This document shows, piece after piece, positions 31,644 to 42,589 of a stretch of 64,000 bases of DNA (positions within the stretch are counted from its first letter, which is position 1; every line of letters begins with the position of its first letter). The stretch comes from Fragum whitleyi (Eukaryota > Mollusca > Bivalvia > Cardiida > Cardiidae). Under the pieces are notes generated by a model. It was not told the DNA's origin. It saw only the letters and a list, made by a program, of their open reading frames with translations, and did not search any database. The DNA is taken from positions 54,168,017-54,232,016 of the forward strand of contig OX411543.1 in assembly GCA_948146395.1 (NCBI GenBank). Direction: 5' to 3'. Both the position numbers and the translations under genes were made by a program.

Positions 31644-31816
31644 TATTAAATATCGCTAATTCCGACCTGTTGGACCAAATAAACTTTACTACATGTATAA
31701 CTTTTCCCTTCAATTTCATTCATTACTCGCTCCTCAAAATCATTCGATTTCATACCGAATTATTCTAAAATCCTTCACCTCGTCAATGTCTCGTTGTAAT
31801 CTACAGTATCTTGAAA
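31644..31816. mobile_element. MITE family 1, diverged right-end fragment
   Basis: AAATATCGCTAATTCCGACC with its inverse-like partner, then CTTCACCTCGTCAATGTCTCG and TACAGTA, match the right half of family 1 in variant form. Confidence 0.55.
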
Positions 31817-31898
31817 ATCAATGATTGAAAACGTAACTGTTAGTTTTTACATTGATAAGTTATTTGAAAGGTTATTTTAAAGACATGTATACATAAAG

Positions 31899-32341
31899 TA
31901 AAGAAGATCGTGAAATTGACAGTCATATTGATCAAAATCATTCAAAATTGATCCCTAAGTGCTCCATTCATTTCAAACACTCATTCAAAACATTCAAAAA
32001 CGCTTAAAAATCACAAAAAATGATAAGATCAACAACTACATTCAAAATAACAATCACCAGAAAAATTCCACGATTTCACTGACTTAATTGAATTTTGAAG
32101 ACGTATGATGGGTTCGTTAAGATATAAATAGCTATTCATACAACCAATATTCCATGATTCTATGTATTAATGGGAAGTAATAAATATAGCTTATTTTGTT
32201 CATCCTGAACAAAATTATAGATATTGGATTACCTCCCTTTAATTCCATTGAAAACTCACCCATAGCACTCATTCAATTACATTCCGAAACCATTCAACTA
32301 TCATTATGCATGGCAATTTAACGATGTTGTGAACTTTACAG
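31899..32341. mobile_element. MITE family 1, diverged full-length copy
   Basis: It runs from AGATCGTGAAATTGACAG to CAATTTAACGATGTTGTG and contains the family's internal palindrome near 32,180-32,225. The terminal bases are decayed, so no flanking TA is certain. Confidence 0.78.
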
Positions 32342-32689
32342 ATCTATTTAATTAACGTCTTTGTTACAAACTTCTAATCGACTTGTTTAATCCGATATGT
32401 GAAGTTTGTTTGTTGAATGGGTTTGACGATATATGTGATATTATTTTGTGGCGGTTGGAGAAATTGCGGAAGCGTGTATGCACCCCATACATGTAATACC
32501 ACTTCAAGATTTCTAACCTTCTGACTGCTGATTCCACATAAATTTACTTTTATCAAACCATTGATGGAAGAAAAAAAAAAAGACCGAATGGATGTTTGTC
32601 GCGATACAAAATCGAGCTTGTGACTCGATTCTGATATGGTTACTACCGTCAGCGATATGGTCGAGGACGTCATAAATACTGAGTTCCAA

Positions 32690-33370
32690 AAGAAAGAGTG
32701 CACTGTCACTTTTTGATTTCATTTTTTTTACCAAAGTTGAACAAACTTTTGCTTGTATAATAAATTGCAAGATATGAACCTTGAGAAATGTGCCATGAAA
32801 TCCGATTTCGATAAAATGGCGTTTACTGCGGGTAAATATTCAGCACATATGGTGTTGAGATTTGGCCTCCTAAAAGTTCTTTTCTAGGAGGAGATATTCG
32901 CTTATATGGCATTGCCGAGTTTGAAACGGGACTCTATATATCATTTCCAAATAGAAGTCTGAGTTTACACACAGACGTAACATTGGCGTCAATGTCATAG
33001 GTCGCTACGTTGCTTGACCAGTAACAGTGCAATTGTGTTTTGCAATGTTTATTAGCATTTCTTTGGTTTAAACCTATTATTTTACATCGATTGGGAAACA
33101 AGTTCTTACAACTTAGATTAATCCCTCTCGATTCTATTTAAAGGATGACGCACAAACGGGTACATTAGATGTTTGAAAACGAATGTTATTGTGTTCAGAG
33201 TTTCCTTTGCACGTAGTTTAATTTTGCTCAACCACGAAGTTTGTAGGTCAAATTGTCTCGAGGAATATCATACACAATTTAGTGGCGACACGTGATGTAA
33301 GTTCTGAGATATTCGAGTTTTAAAAATTCACACTTCTTTTGGAGCTGAGTATATAGGAAGTATTCAACCT
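32690..33370. repeat. Diverged dispersed repeat, partner of 18,990-19,800
   Basis: It shares ordered phrases with the earlier segment, including AAATCCGATTTCGATAA and GCTTGACCAGTAAC. Both are followed some distance later by a family 3-like inverted element, so an old segmental copy is possible. Confidence 0.6.
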
Positions 33371-33615
33371 CGAAAACCCTTTAACAGCTAACTGTATGAT
33401 CACTTCTAAAGGCGTAAACTGTTATGAGTCTTGATTACTTATTAAACAATACAGGCAGGATAGCTTAATGTGTTTCTTGTTGGTTGTGTATCCACTGAAT
33501 AATATCTTCTTCAGTACCTTGCTATAAAATCTTTATTTATTTACCTTCAATTACTCGCAATCTTGAATACTTAATGTTCTCAAATTGATATCTTTTGAGC
33601 ACATGTATATGTATA

Positions 33616-33990
33616 GGTGACCCATCACGTAAAGGTAACCGCACGTATCGAGGCCTCCGCAAAACTTTTTGTTTAATTCATAATAACTCACAAATGATCA
33701 TTTGAGCCTGTGCAGGACATTTCCAACAATTTATCACTGGCGTGGGGTGCAAACATTTACCAGCCCAAACAGTTACACAGTGTATTTAGTAGTTTGTCTG
33801 GCTGTCTGCAGATACCTGGAGACCTTATTAATCTACAAAACGCAAAGGAAAGACTCTGGTCAGACTGTGCGGATGCATAGACTGGCCAGAGTCTCTGCTT
33901 TGCGGACATTTGAAATTGTTGGTAATGGAATGCACAGGCTCATTTTTATAAATTACTCGAAGTTAGATTATGTATATTCAATGACTATAT
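33616..33990. mobile_element. Inverted-repeat element related to MITE family 3
   Basis: It opens GGTGACCCATCACGTAAAGG, a family 3-like end. Further inside, TGAGCCTGTGCA...CCAACAATTT is inverted at AAATTGTTGG...TGCACAGGCTCA (about 33,702 and 33,915-33,940). A central hairpin pairs GACTCTGGTCAGACTGTG with its complement. Boundaries are approximate. Confidence 0.65.
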
Positions 33991-34117
33991 TTAAAATCGT
34001 GTAATGTACATCAAATAAGCAAATCTGTCACATGAATGATATGTACAGTATCATTTTTACAAACGTATATTCAAATTGCAATTGATAACAGTATATGAAA
34101 AGGAGTTTAATGGGTCT

Positions 34118-34559
34118 GCGGTTAAGAACATCGTGAAATTGACATTCATCTCAATCAAAACCATTCTAATTCGCTCACTCAGCGCTCCATTCATTCATTC
34201 CAAACACTCACTCAAACCATTAAAAAACCGCTCCAAAATGACTGAAAAAGAAAAGATCAACGACTATATTAAGAATAAATATAGCTAGGATCAAATCGCG
34301 ATTTCACCGATATTTTTGAAATTGTAAGATTCTGATTAATTAATGAATAAATAGGAAGCTAAGTATAGCACTTGTTTTCATATTTTATTAAAGGGAGGTA
34401 ATCTATGTCGCTAATTTTGTTCATCCTGAACAAATTTAGCGATATCGTATTACCTCCATTTAATTTCACCCAGAACTCACACATCGCACTCAATCAATTT
34501 CGTTCCAAAATCATACCAAAATCATTCATCTTGTCAATTTCAAGATGTTGTTTTCTGTT
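34118..34559. mobile_element. MITE family 1, near-complete copy
   Basis: It begins CGGTTAAGAACATCGTG and ends TCAATTTCAAGATGTTG. The internal palindrome GTCGCTAATTTTGTTCATCC and complement lies at 34,407-34,450. The last few terminal bases differ from the consensus. Confidence 0.83.
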
Positions 34560-34815
34560 CCAAATCAGTAATCAAACCATATTTATCATTTGTCTCGCAA
34601 TCTACTTTATTGGGCTGAGTATGTTCATTATGAAAGAAAAACACTGCCAATGGTCTTGATGATGTATAGGCAACTAATGACCGTTTATTTACGACTAAAA
34701 TGCACGTGTTTGTCGATTTGATGACGCAAGCGGAACTTTGTGTTTATTACTACATTATTTTGATCAGAATCATTAACTCTTTGTTAAATTTCAGGGTTTC
34801 TAACAAAGTCATCTA

Positions 34816-34895
34816 CATATATAATACATACTTAGTGTTTTGTATGAAAATATATTTAACGAGGTTGGAGATTTGATAATCGTCGAGTCTCTCAG
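34816..34895. mobile_element. Family 2, half-palindrome fragment
   Basis: ATAATACATACTTAGTG, TTTAACGAGGTTGGAG and GATAATCGTCGAG match the inner palindrome of family 2; the complementary half is missing and different DNA follows. Confidence 0.65.
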
Positions 34896-35059
34896 GTTTT
34901 CGCCCAGTGGTCAAGGAGACTCGGGCGAGCAATATAGGGACGCCATGGTCCTCTTGTTTCTTTATTTTGAATTAGGCGTAACCAGAATGATAAATTCATC
35001 TTGTCGCACCAAGGGTGACGAACGTTCTACTATTCTAACACGTGGAAGCTTTCGATTCA

Positions 35060-35525
35060 AAATCCTCTCACTCGCGAAGACGTCGAGGGGGTCAGTGCAA
35101 GAGTGTACTAAGTGTATATACAATGTATATACACTTAGTGCACTTCTGCACTAAACCTTCGATATGATAAATAAGCATGATACCCGTAACGCTTTGAGTC
35201 GATTTGTATTTTACTGTAACCATTCGAAAGCCTTTCATTCGCGAAGATGTCGAGGGTTCAGTGCAAGAGTGTACTAAGTGTATATACAATGTGTATACAC
35301 TTAATACACTTCTGCACTAAACCCTCGATGTGATAAATAAGCATGATACTCGTATCGGTTTGAGCCGATCCGTTCAAAATCCTTTCACTCGCGAAGATGT
35401 CGAGGGGTCAGTACAAGAGTGTACTCAGTGTTTATACAATGTATATACACTTAGTACATTCCTGTACTAAACCCTCGATTTGATAAATTAGCATGATACC
35501 CGTATCGGTTTTAGTCGATTTGTTC
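35060..35525. repeat. Palindrome-bearing satellite, three tandem units of 150-167 bp
   Basis: The anchor TCGCGAAGA recurs at 35,072, 35,239 and 35,389. Each unit contains a near-perfect palindrome of about 27-bp arms (AGTGCAAGAGTGTACTAAG with its complement around ATATACAATGTATAT), then GATAAATAAGCATGATAC. The hairpin is kept despite base changes on both arms. Confidence 0.88.
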
Positions 35526-35569
35526 TTTACTGTATCCTTGGTCGACACCACTTATAATTAGTAATATCG

Positions 35570-35992
35570 TGTAATGATTTTGGAATGATTTCGAACTGAA
35601 ACCAAGTGGAAGGGGTATTTTTTAATAAAAATAAGGGGGGATTATATAACATTGCTGATTTCGTCCCGGGGACAAAATTGTCGATTATTTTATTACCTAA
35701 GTTCATATTTGAAAAATGTACGTCATTTTCTATTTGTGAGTTTTCACGGACTGTTCAGACACTTTTAATTCCACACCAACCAACAATCACGCATCGATCA
35801 TTTCGAAAGACGTAATTGATCAATTTGAAGAATTAAGAAGTGTTTTAGAATGATTTTGAAGCGATTTGAGTGATTTTTATTTTAAATTTTTAAAACGAAT
35901 AAATTGGGCACCTGGAAAATGATTCGGAATGATTTTTATCATAATGGGTGTCAATTTTACGAACGGCGATGTTCCATGTTCTTAACTGCATC
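35570..35992. mobile_element. MITE family 1-related, diverged copy
   Basis: TAATATCGTGTAATGATTTTGG opens it; GATTTCGTCCCGGGGACAAAATTG is the internal palindrome variant; TCAATTTTACGAACGGCGATG followed by CTTAACTGCA closes it. Confidence 0.5.
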
Positions 35993-36209
35993 CGTGAACA
36001 TCATTATTAATGATGAACAGTTGGTGCAAGCAAGTGCAGTTTAAAATTTCAATTAACAAGGGCCAGAGGTTGAAATAAAGTAGATCTACGTTATGTTAAT
36101 TTTGTAAGCTTTCATCAGAACACGTTGGTTCTAATTGCAATGATACCACTTGAAATGCTTATTTTACAGGGAAATATCAAAATTTGAATTTTTATCTTAT
36201 CTTACTTTA

Positions 36210-36930
36210 TCTTATAACTATACACATATTTTCTATGATATCACATAGATATTTTTAGAACAAAGACATAATGCGATTATTTTTAGAAACTAGCTTTTCT
36301 TTTAGAAACATCGACACAAATAGGCCAAATAGGGTTTATAAGATAAAGTTTATACGTACTAAGCGTATTGTACGAAAAAATTACAGTTAGCAACATCGTG
36401 AAATTGACAAGGTGAATGATTTTGAGATTATTTTGGAGAGAAATTAAATGAGTGTATGGAGCGAGTTTTGGCTGAAATTAAAGGGAGGTTATCCAATATA
36501 AATAATTTTGTTCAGAATGAACAGAATTATCGATATTGATTATATCCCTTTAATAGAATATGCATTCATGTTCTATAAGTAGCTCCCTATTTCTTCAAAA
36601 ACCCTATCAAACAAGCATAATTAAAATTATTCAAGTAAATTTTGATTTTTTCTATGCTATATTTAATTTGAATGTAGTTGTTAATTTTATCTTTTTAGTA
36701 ATTTTGGAGCGTTTTTGAATGGTTTGATTGAGTGTTTCGAATGAATGAATGGAGCGCTGAGTGAGCGATTTAGAATAGTTTTGATTGATGCGATGACAAT
36801 TTCAAGATAATAACTTTTTCTTACTCGATTGTGGGAATTGATAATTGTCTCGACAGAGCCTCGACAATGACCAATTCTCCCAACCTCGTTAGATATTTTT
36901 CCTCATACAAAAGACTAAGTACATATTATG
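36210..36930. mobile_element. Family 2 copy interrupted by a family 1 MITE
   Basis: The left part has the family 2 outer arm (TATCTTATAACTATACACA...) and the beginning of the inner palindrome (ACGTACTAAGCGTATTGTAC). The right part from about 36,820 resumes with ACTCGATTGTGGGAATTG and ends CTAAGTACATATTATG. The family 1 element lies exactly between, so family 1 moved after this copy was in place. Confidence 0.75.
36382..36815. mobile_element. MITE family 1, reverse orientation, nested in family 2
   Basis: It starts with TA then CAGTTAGCAACATCGTGAAA and carries the internal palindrome near 36,500-36,535. The right end is decayed (CAATTTCAAGATAATAACTT). Confidence 0.8.
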
Positions 36931-37499
36931 TATTAATAATTTCATTTGGCCAGATTTGTCACTGTGTTTCCGATTTGTGTTTTAGATCATCGGTTAGTAT
37001 TTTCTGAGAGAGGTTGAATAGGATGCTTTCGTAGCTAATTGCGTTCAATCATATAAGGAAGAATCGATCAACCTGAAGGAGGGTTGGTGCCGAGGGCACT
37101 CAAATTTGTTATTTTAACCCAACAATTTCAATTACTTTAACGACTTTTCTCAAGATATCTTCGTCATGTGATCTTTCATATCTTCTCATCTATTCAATAT
37201 CAATATCGATTTCATGATATTACTAAATGTATACACGGCTCATTTTCACGAGGTTTCATGCGCAAAGAGGTAGTCATCTTCGCGATTCAACGAGTTACGT
37301 CGAATCGATAGCTTCTTCTCGATTACGGTGAGATAAGTTAATCGTTCGTAACACTTGGTTCGAAAAGATGAGAAATAGTAGCCTATTGCATTTTATGGTT
37401 TCCGTCCATTTACTTGAATTTCAAAATTCATTATTTACGATAAAGTTGTAATATCAATTTTATAGAGGTGAATGCCAGTATCGGCTTACAGCGAATAAC

Positions 37500-37893
37500 A
37501 AGGTGGAAATTATAAGGCGAATATGCGTGGCATGATTTCGGAACGAAATTAAATGAGTGAGATAAACCAGGTTTGTATGAAATGAATGGGAGATAATATT
37601 ATATCGCTAAAACCGTCCAACTGGACGAAATTGGCGATATTTAAAAACCTTCCTTCAAACGTTCTTCTTTTCTGTTTGTTTTCCTTGAGGCCTAATCAGA
37701 CGCTTAAAAAAAACTCGTAGAACTATTTTATCTATTCAAATGAAATGTTGATCATTTCGATCGATTTTGATGCGATTCTGAACGATTTTGGAGCGATTGG
37801 ATTGGTATAATTGAGTAATTAAGTGAATGAGCGAGTGACTTGGAATGTTCATGATCGAGATAATTGTAAATTTCATAATCTTACTAGCTGTAT
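37500..37893. mobile_element. MITE family 1, diverged copy in reverse orientation
   Basis: It has AAGGTGGAAATTATAAGGCG at the left, the internal palindrome ATATCGCTAAAACCGTCCAA with its complement, and ATTGTAAATTTCATAATC then AGCTGTA at the right. Confidence 0.6.
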
Positions 37894-38174
37894 TCAGCAG
37901 TTCAGACTAACTTACATGATAGCAAAGAGCTAAACACTTATTGCATTTTGTGTTTTTTGTCTCTTTACTTCATCAAAATTGAATATTTATAATGAAAATA
38001 TAATACAAATTCTATAGATGTTATTACAGGCGAATCGGCGTAGAAGCCTGTACGCATAATCGTTAACAAACACCTTCGCAATGTTACGTCAAAACGTTAG
38101 ATGGATAGGTGAAATGAAGAAGCCATAGAGAAATAGAAAATATACATTCATAGGCTTTGGTCTTATTAATGTTT

Positions 38175-38430
38175 AGTCGGACTGTCTATCTTGAGGTCCC
38201 GGGTTCGATCCCCGACGGCGGCACTCAATCTTTCTGACTATTTGTTTTTTACCAATTGGTTGATAATCGTAGACCTATTTGAGATAGCAGATGGAGGCTA
38301 GGAAAGGATGTGACGGTTGTACTGATGAGAGAAATATCAGAAATCCATTGTTAGGTGTTCCAGCCTCCGCGATTTACCAAAAAAAAAAAATGTTGGAAGC
38401 GGGATCTAACTCCATTCATTCAATCAATCA
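38175..38430 (+). mobile_element. tRNA-derived SINE, copy 1
   Basis: A box-B-like promoter element, GGTTCGATCCCCGACGG, lies at 38,202. The conserved core follows: GGAGGCTAGGAAAGGATGTG, CCATTGTTAGG, an A-rich patch and a tail of ATTCATTC/AATCAATC. The core matches copy 2 at 44,520. The promoter head is the RNA polymerase III type, though box A is unclear. Confidence 0.75.
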
Positions 38431-38580
38431 ACAAGTTAATGTTAAACTGTGTAGAAATCCCGAGGACGAACTCCAGGACCTTGTTTCATTAAGCACCGTA
38501 CTTTCGATTTAGACTGGAATTTATAATGTGCGATATGTCTTGCGACCTTTGATAGACTAGCCCCTGATTCCTAAATATAC

Positions 38581-38665
38581 ATTTGACTGCTTCTTTGGTC
38601 TAGTTGAAGAGACGCTCAACCCTTGACATTGAGGCCCGTGGTTCAGGACTCTACCGTCGCCAGGT
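38581..38665 (+). mobile_element. SINE-like head fragment
   Basis: TTGGTCTAGTTGAAGAGACG, then TGAGGCCCGTGGTTCAGGAC and CTACCGTCGCC, resemble a decayed tRNA-type SINE head. There is no core after it. Confidence 0.35.
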
Positions 38666-39089
38666 TGTCTTTATGGGCAAACTAATTTATATAGCAAGCC
38701 CCATTCAACTCTGCCGTAAAATTGGGTAACATTGATTTAAGCCACCGCCTCTCCTTCAGGAACGTGAAAACAATAGGATGTGGTCTTCGAGAGCGGCTCT
38801 AGAAGGTGTAGACTAGTTAAGCTTAAATCGCTATCAAACCAATATAAAATAACATATTTCCACATGCAGCAGCTTTTGCTCGTAAATGTAATTACGAAGC
38901 ACTTTCTCCGATAAGCTGACGCAGGCCTTTGATATTCGAGATACATGTGATTAATTTGCTATAATATGGGAGATCATGGATGATGCGTAATAACAGAAAA
39001 CAAGGTGCCAAATTGTCACAAGATACGCCCGTCACACTGCTTAGTATAAACTGGGGGTTTAAATAGAACTGAGGTTATTTTGAATGAAT

Positions 39090-40045
39090 GCTTTTTGCAC
39101 ACATGAAGTTTCATGATCCTAGCCGTTATACTGTTAGAGATATACTCCAGACAAGATTCTAGTATGAAAAACAACAATGGGCAATAACTCAAAAACTAGG
39201 CCAGGTAGAATTATGGTTCTTGTACACTGCACTCCCCCTTGATGACATCTATACACCCATGCAGTTTCATGATCCTAATAATTATACTTTTACAGATATA
39301 CTCTGGACAAGATTCAAGTCTGAAAAACAACAAAGGGCAATAACTCAAAAAATAGGTCAGGTAGAATTAGGGTTCTTGTACACTGCACTCCCCCTTGGTG
39401 AGATCTATATATATAGATATACACCCATGTAGTTTCATGATCCTAGCGATTATACTTTAAGAGATATACTCCGGACAAGATTCAAGTCTGAAAAACAACA
39501 AAGGACAATAACTCAAAAAATAGGCCAGGTAAAGTTATGGTTCTTAGTCACTGCACTCCCCCTTGGTGAGAGCTATACACCCATGAAGTTTCATGATCCT
39601 AGCTATTATACTTTTACAGATATACTCCGGACAAGATTCAAGTCTAAAAAACGACAAAGGGCAATAACTCAAAAAATAGGCCAGATAGAGTTATGGTTCT
39701 TGTGCACTGCACTCCCCCTTGGTGAGATCTATACACCCATGAAGTTTCATGATCCTAGCTATTATACTTTAAGAGATATACTCCGGACAAGATTCAAGTC
39801 TGAAAAACAACAAAGGACAATAACTCAAAAAATAGGCCAGGTAGAGCTATGGTTCTTGTGCACTGCACTCCCCCTTGGTGAGATCTATACACCCATGAAG
39901 TTTCATGATCCTAGCTATTATACTTTTAGAGTTATTCTCCGGACAAGATTCTAGTATGAAAAACAACAAAGGGCAATAACTCAAAAAATAGGCCAGGTAG
40001 AGTTATGGTTCTTGTGCACTGCACTCCGTAATGATGAGAAGAACA
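39090..40045. repeat. 156-bp satellite, about six units
   Basis: TCATGATCCT recurs at 39,111, 39,267, 39,435, 39,591, 39,747 and 39,903, spacings 156, 168, 156, 156 and 156. The 168-base unit has 12 extra bases of TATA type. Units share CGGACAAGATTCAAGTCTGA and CTGCACTCCCCCTTGGTGAG. Because 156 is divisible by three, open frames run through several units, but the array looks like a satellite, not a protein gene. Confidence 0.95.
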
Positions 40046-40104
40046 CAATAGCCAAGTTTGAAGTCGATCGGACCTCAAGTGACAGAGTTATGCTCCGGAC
40101 AAAG

Positions 40105-40185
40105 AAGTGGACGCCGCCGGACGCCCGGACACCCGGACGCCCGGCCGCCCGGACGCCCGGACGCCGGACGTCACGGGTGATCCCA
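40105..40185. repeat. GC-rich (CGGACGCC)n tract after the satellite
   Basis: Repeated CGGACGCC/CCGGACACC units follow the satellite, then CGTCCCGTCTTCGACGGGCG, a short hairpin. It appears to be the tail of the same dispersed repeat. Confidence 0.75.
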
Positions 40186-40562
40186 TAATACGTCCCGTCT
40201 TCGACGGGCGTATAAAAAGCAAACCACGTTCATATGTATACATGCATTTGAGGATGATATTTGAGTGTCCATTTGTATGTTACCTTTATATCTGGTTAGT
40301 AAATAATGCGCTTGTGTCTAACAACATTTTATTAACGAAAGATATATCATGTTATCCCAAACGAAAGAAGGCATATTTTTCACTATAAATAATGCCGTGT
40401 TTGCGTGTCAAGAAACCTAATTTCACCTTTCTCTTTTTTTTTAGTTTCTTGATCAAAGAGAAGTCAACATGCAGATTTAGCACATAGACCATTCCAAATA
40501 TATTCAATAGACTATAGTTTTTTATGATGCATTTTATTTTAATAGGGCCGAGAATGATTTCA

Positions 40563-41407
40563 AAACAAGAGGGCCATGGTGGCCCTAAATCGCCTATATG
40601 ATTAACTGTCTAAAAATGCTTAACGTAGATTTGAATAATGATAATGAATGTTCGCTAAGCTAAACAAAAGTATTGATTCTATACAGATAGACAGTGCCTC
40701 TGGCCAATGTTCGATGGCCAATGGAAAAATGTGGCATTTAGAGTGCATACAAAATTTTTTAAGATTTGAACCCTTCCCCTAGTGTTCAACCCCTGTTGAC
40801 CAAATTTCGAAACGAACTTGTCCGGGATTTTATCAAGACAAACATTCTGACAAATTTCAGATTGATCGGACAAAAATGTGATCTTTTGAGTGCATACAAG
40901 ACTTTTTTCTGAGATTTGAACCCGTGACCTAGTTTTTGACCGAAGTTGACCAAATTTCGAACATGTCCGAGATTACATGATTCTAACCAAATTTAAGGTT
41001 TATTGTACAAAGAGTGTGACCTTTTTAGTGCATACAAAGTTTTCTAAGATTTGACATCATGACATTGTTTTTTACCTTATTTCGAAGATGACATTTTTAA
41101 GTTGACATATTTAAGATTTAATCAAGACAGTAGTTCTGACCAAACTTTATGTAAATCAGACGAAAAGTTGCCTCTAGAGTGCACACAATGGTTTCTAAGA
41201 TTTGGTCCCGTGACCTAGTTTTGGATCCCAGTTAACCGAATTTCTAAGTCGTACGAAATTTCCTCAAGAGAATCATAGCAGATGTCAGATTGATTGGACA
41301 ACAATTGTGGCAACTAGATTGCATACAAGGTAAATGTTGACGACGGAAGACGCACGGCGAACATCCACCTAACCACAAAAGCTCACTTGGTGCTCGGTTG
41401 AGCTAAA
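40563..41407. repeat. Dispersed mollusc-type repeat with about 145-bp internal units
   Basis: It starts AAGAGGGCCATGGTGGCCCT and ends GCTCACTTGGTGCTCGGTTGAGCTA. Inside, GTGCATACAA...AAGATTTGA recurs near 40,740, 40,889, 41,030 and 41,178. I know both end phrases as common in bivalve genomes; copies elsewhere cannot be checked here. Confidence 0.7.
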
Positions 41408-41857
41408 ATATCTCCTTTCATGCTATAAAAGGCATATATAAACAAGCTCTGCACGGCATATATAAACAATCATACTTTTATTTTAGATTTTGGATTAATG
41501 AATGCCATGTAACTAAACACAAAATACCTTCTTCTTTGGACAGCTTTCATAGTCTTTTGCTCCTCATATTTAGGGCACAGCCAAGGCTTTGATGAAAATA
41601 TGGTTGTTGCAAAATACATTTCGCTAAGTGTAAAAGTATGATTTTTTTTAGTATCCTGAAAAATGTAATATTACTGAAAGTTGTATGTAATACCTTGATA
41701 ACAAATTGCATACATGTACTTTTTTACCAACTGCTTTGATTTAAAGTGAAAAAAGGTCAGAAATCATATCATTCTTTAGTCGTTTTTAACTAAGCGCAAA
41801 AAATCGTTTAAAAAAGGAAAACGAAACACAAATAATGAATCAAATGGTTCATATAAG

Positions 41858-41893
41858 ACTTGTCAGACGAAAAGGGACCACCAGATGGTCATG
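41858..41893. mobile_element. MITE family 3, ends-only remnant
   Basis: TGTCAGACGAAAAGGGACCA runs directly into CCAGATGGTC, leaving fragments of a family 3 left end and little else. Confidence 0.4.
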
Positions 41894-41963
41894 ATAGGTC
41901 AAATGTCATAAAATTTGCATTTTTGTCTGCAAGACGACAATCTACAACCATTGTATTGCCCTG

Positions 41964-42071
41964 GTTATTAAAAATTTTACTTAAGCAACTTAAAATTGTT
42001 ATAGGACGGTAATTATTTGGATCAAGTACCCCGCCCTTATCTTTATAGATCGGTCTAATAGTTAGTAGCAC
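41964..42071 (-). pseudogene. Non-LTR retrotransposon reverse-transcriptase fragment
   Basis: The translation contains IRPIYKDKGGVLDPNNYRPI followed by TILSCLSKIFN. The P-I-x-K-x-G...P-x-NYRPI...L-x-KIF pattern is the beginning of the reverse-transcriptase domain in LINE-type elements. Only about 36 residues are recognisable; both sides are lost. The clade (such as RTE or Jockey-like) cannot be decided from this piece. Confidence 0.7.
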
Positions 42072-42250
42072 TTTTCTATATACAGTACTTCACAAGTATG
42101 TTTATTCGCAGAGCGGTACCGGAAAATACGAATTTCTTGGTAGGGCAAAAAATATGAATGCTCGTCAGGTTGGGCGAACGGTACAATCTGACAAGGTCCA
42201 AATTACAAAGCTTTTACGATTTTTTTATACATAGAAAGAATTGCTTGTGA

Positions 42251-42585
42251 TATATATAATACGTATTAAGTGTTTTGTGTGAAAAAAACTCTAACGAGGT
42301 TGGGGGAATTGATAATTGTCTAGGCTCAACCGATAAAATTATCAATTTCCAAATAGAGTTAGATATATTTTCATTCAAAACACTTGGTACGAATTATATT
42401 TTTGTTATAACCTCTATTTGCATAATTTTTGTTGATGTTTCTAACAGAAATGCAACTTGTATTTTTTCTTTTAAAAATTACTGCATTTTATAATTATTCT
42501 AAAAAAATCTATGTGATATCATAAAAATATCATATAGGATGTTATCACACGGTTTTTTGTATAGATATAAGATAAAGTATTTTCT
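42251..42585. mobile_element. Family 2, inner palindrome plus right arm
   Basis: ATAATACGTATTAAGTGTTTTG and its complement CAAAACACTTGGTACG bound the inner palindrome (to 42,405), followed by the outer arm ending ATCATATAGGATGTTATCAC and TAGATATAAGATAAAG. The left arm is missing. Confidence 0.75.
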
Positions 42586-42589
42586 CTTT

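Noticed and set aside
32374..32770. Minus-strand frames of 111 and 85 codons
   Set aside because: No recognisable domain; they lie in a diverged dispersed repeat.
34840..35154. 104-codon frame
   Set aside because: It crosses a family 2 fragment and enters the palindromic satellite, so it is repeat-derived.
35060..35525. CRISPR-like array (regular spacing with palindromes)
   Set aside because: Whole units repeat, with no unique spacers, and the context is an animal genome.
39220..39954. Repeated 52-residue protein
   Set aside because: It follows from a 156-bp satellite being divisible by three; the frame breaks between units.
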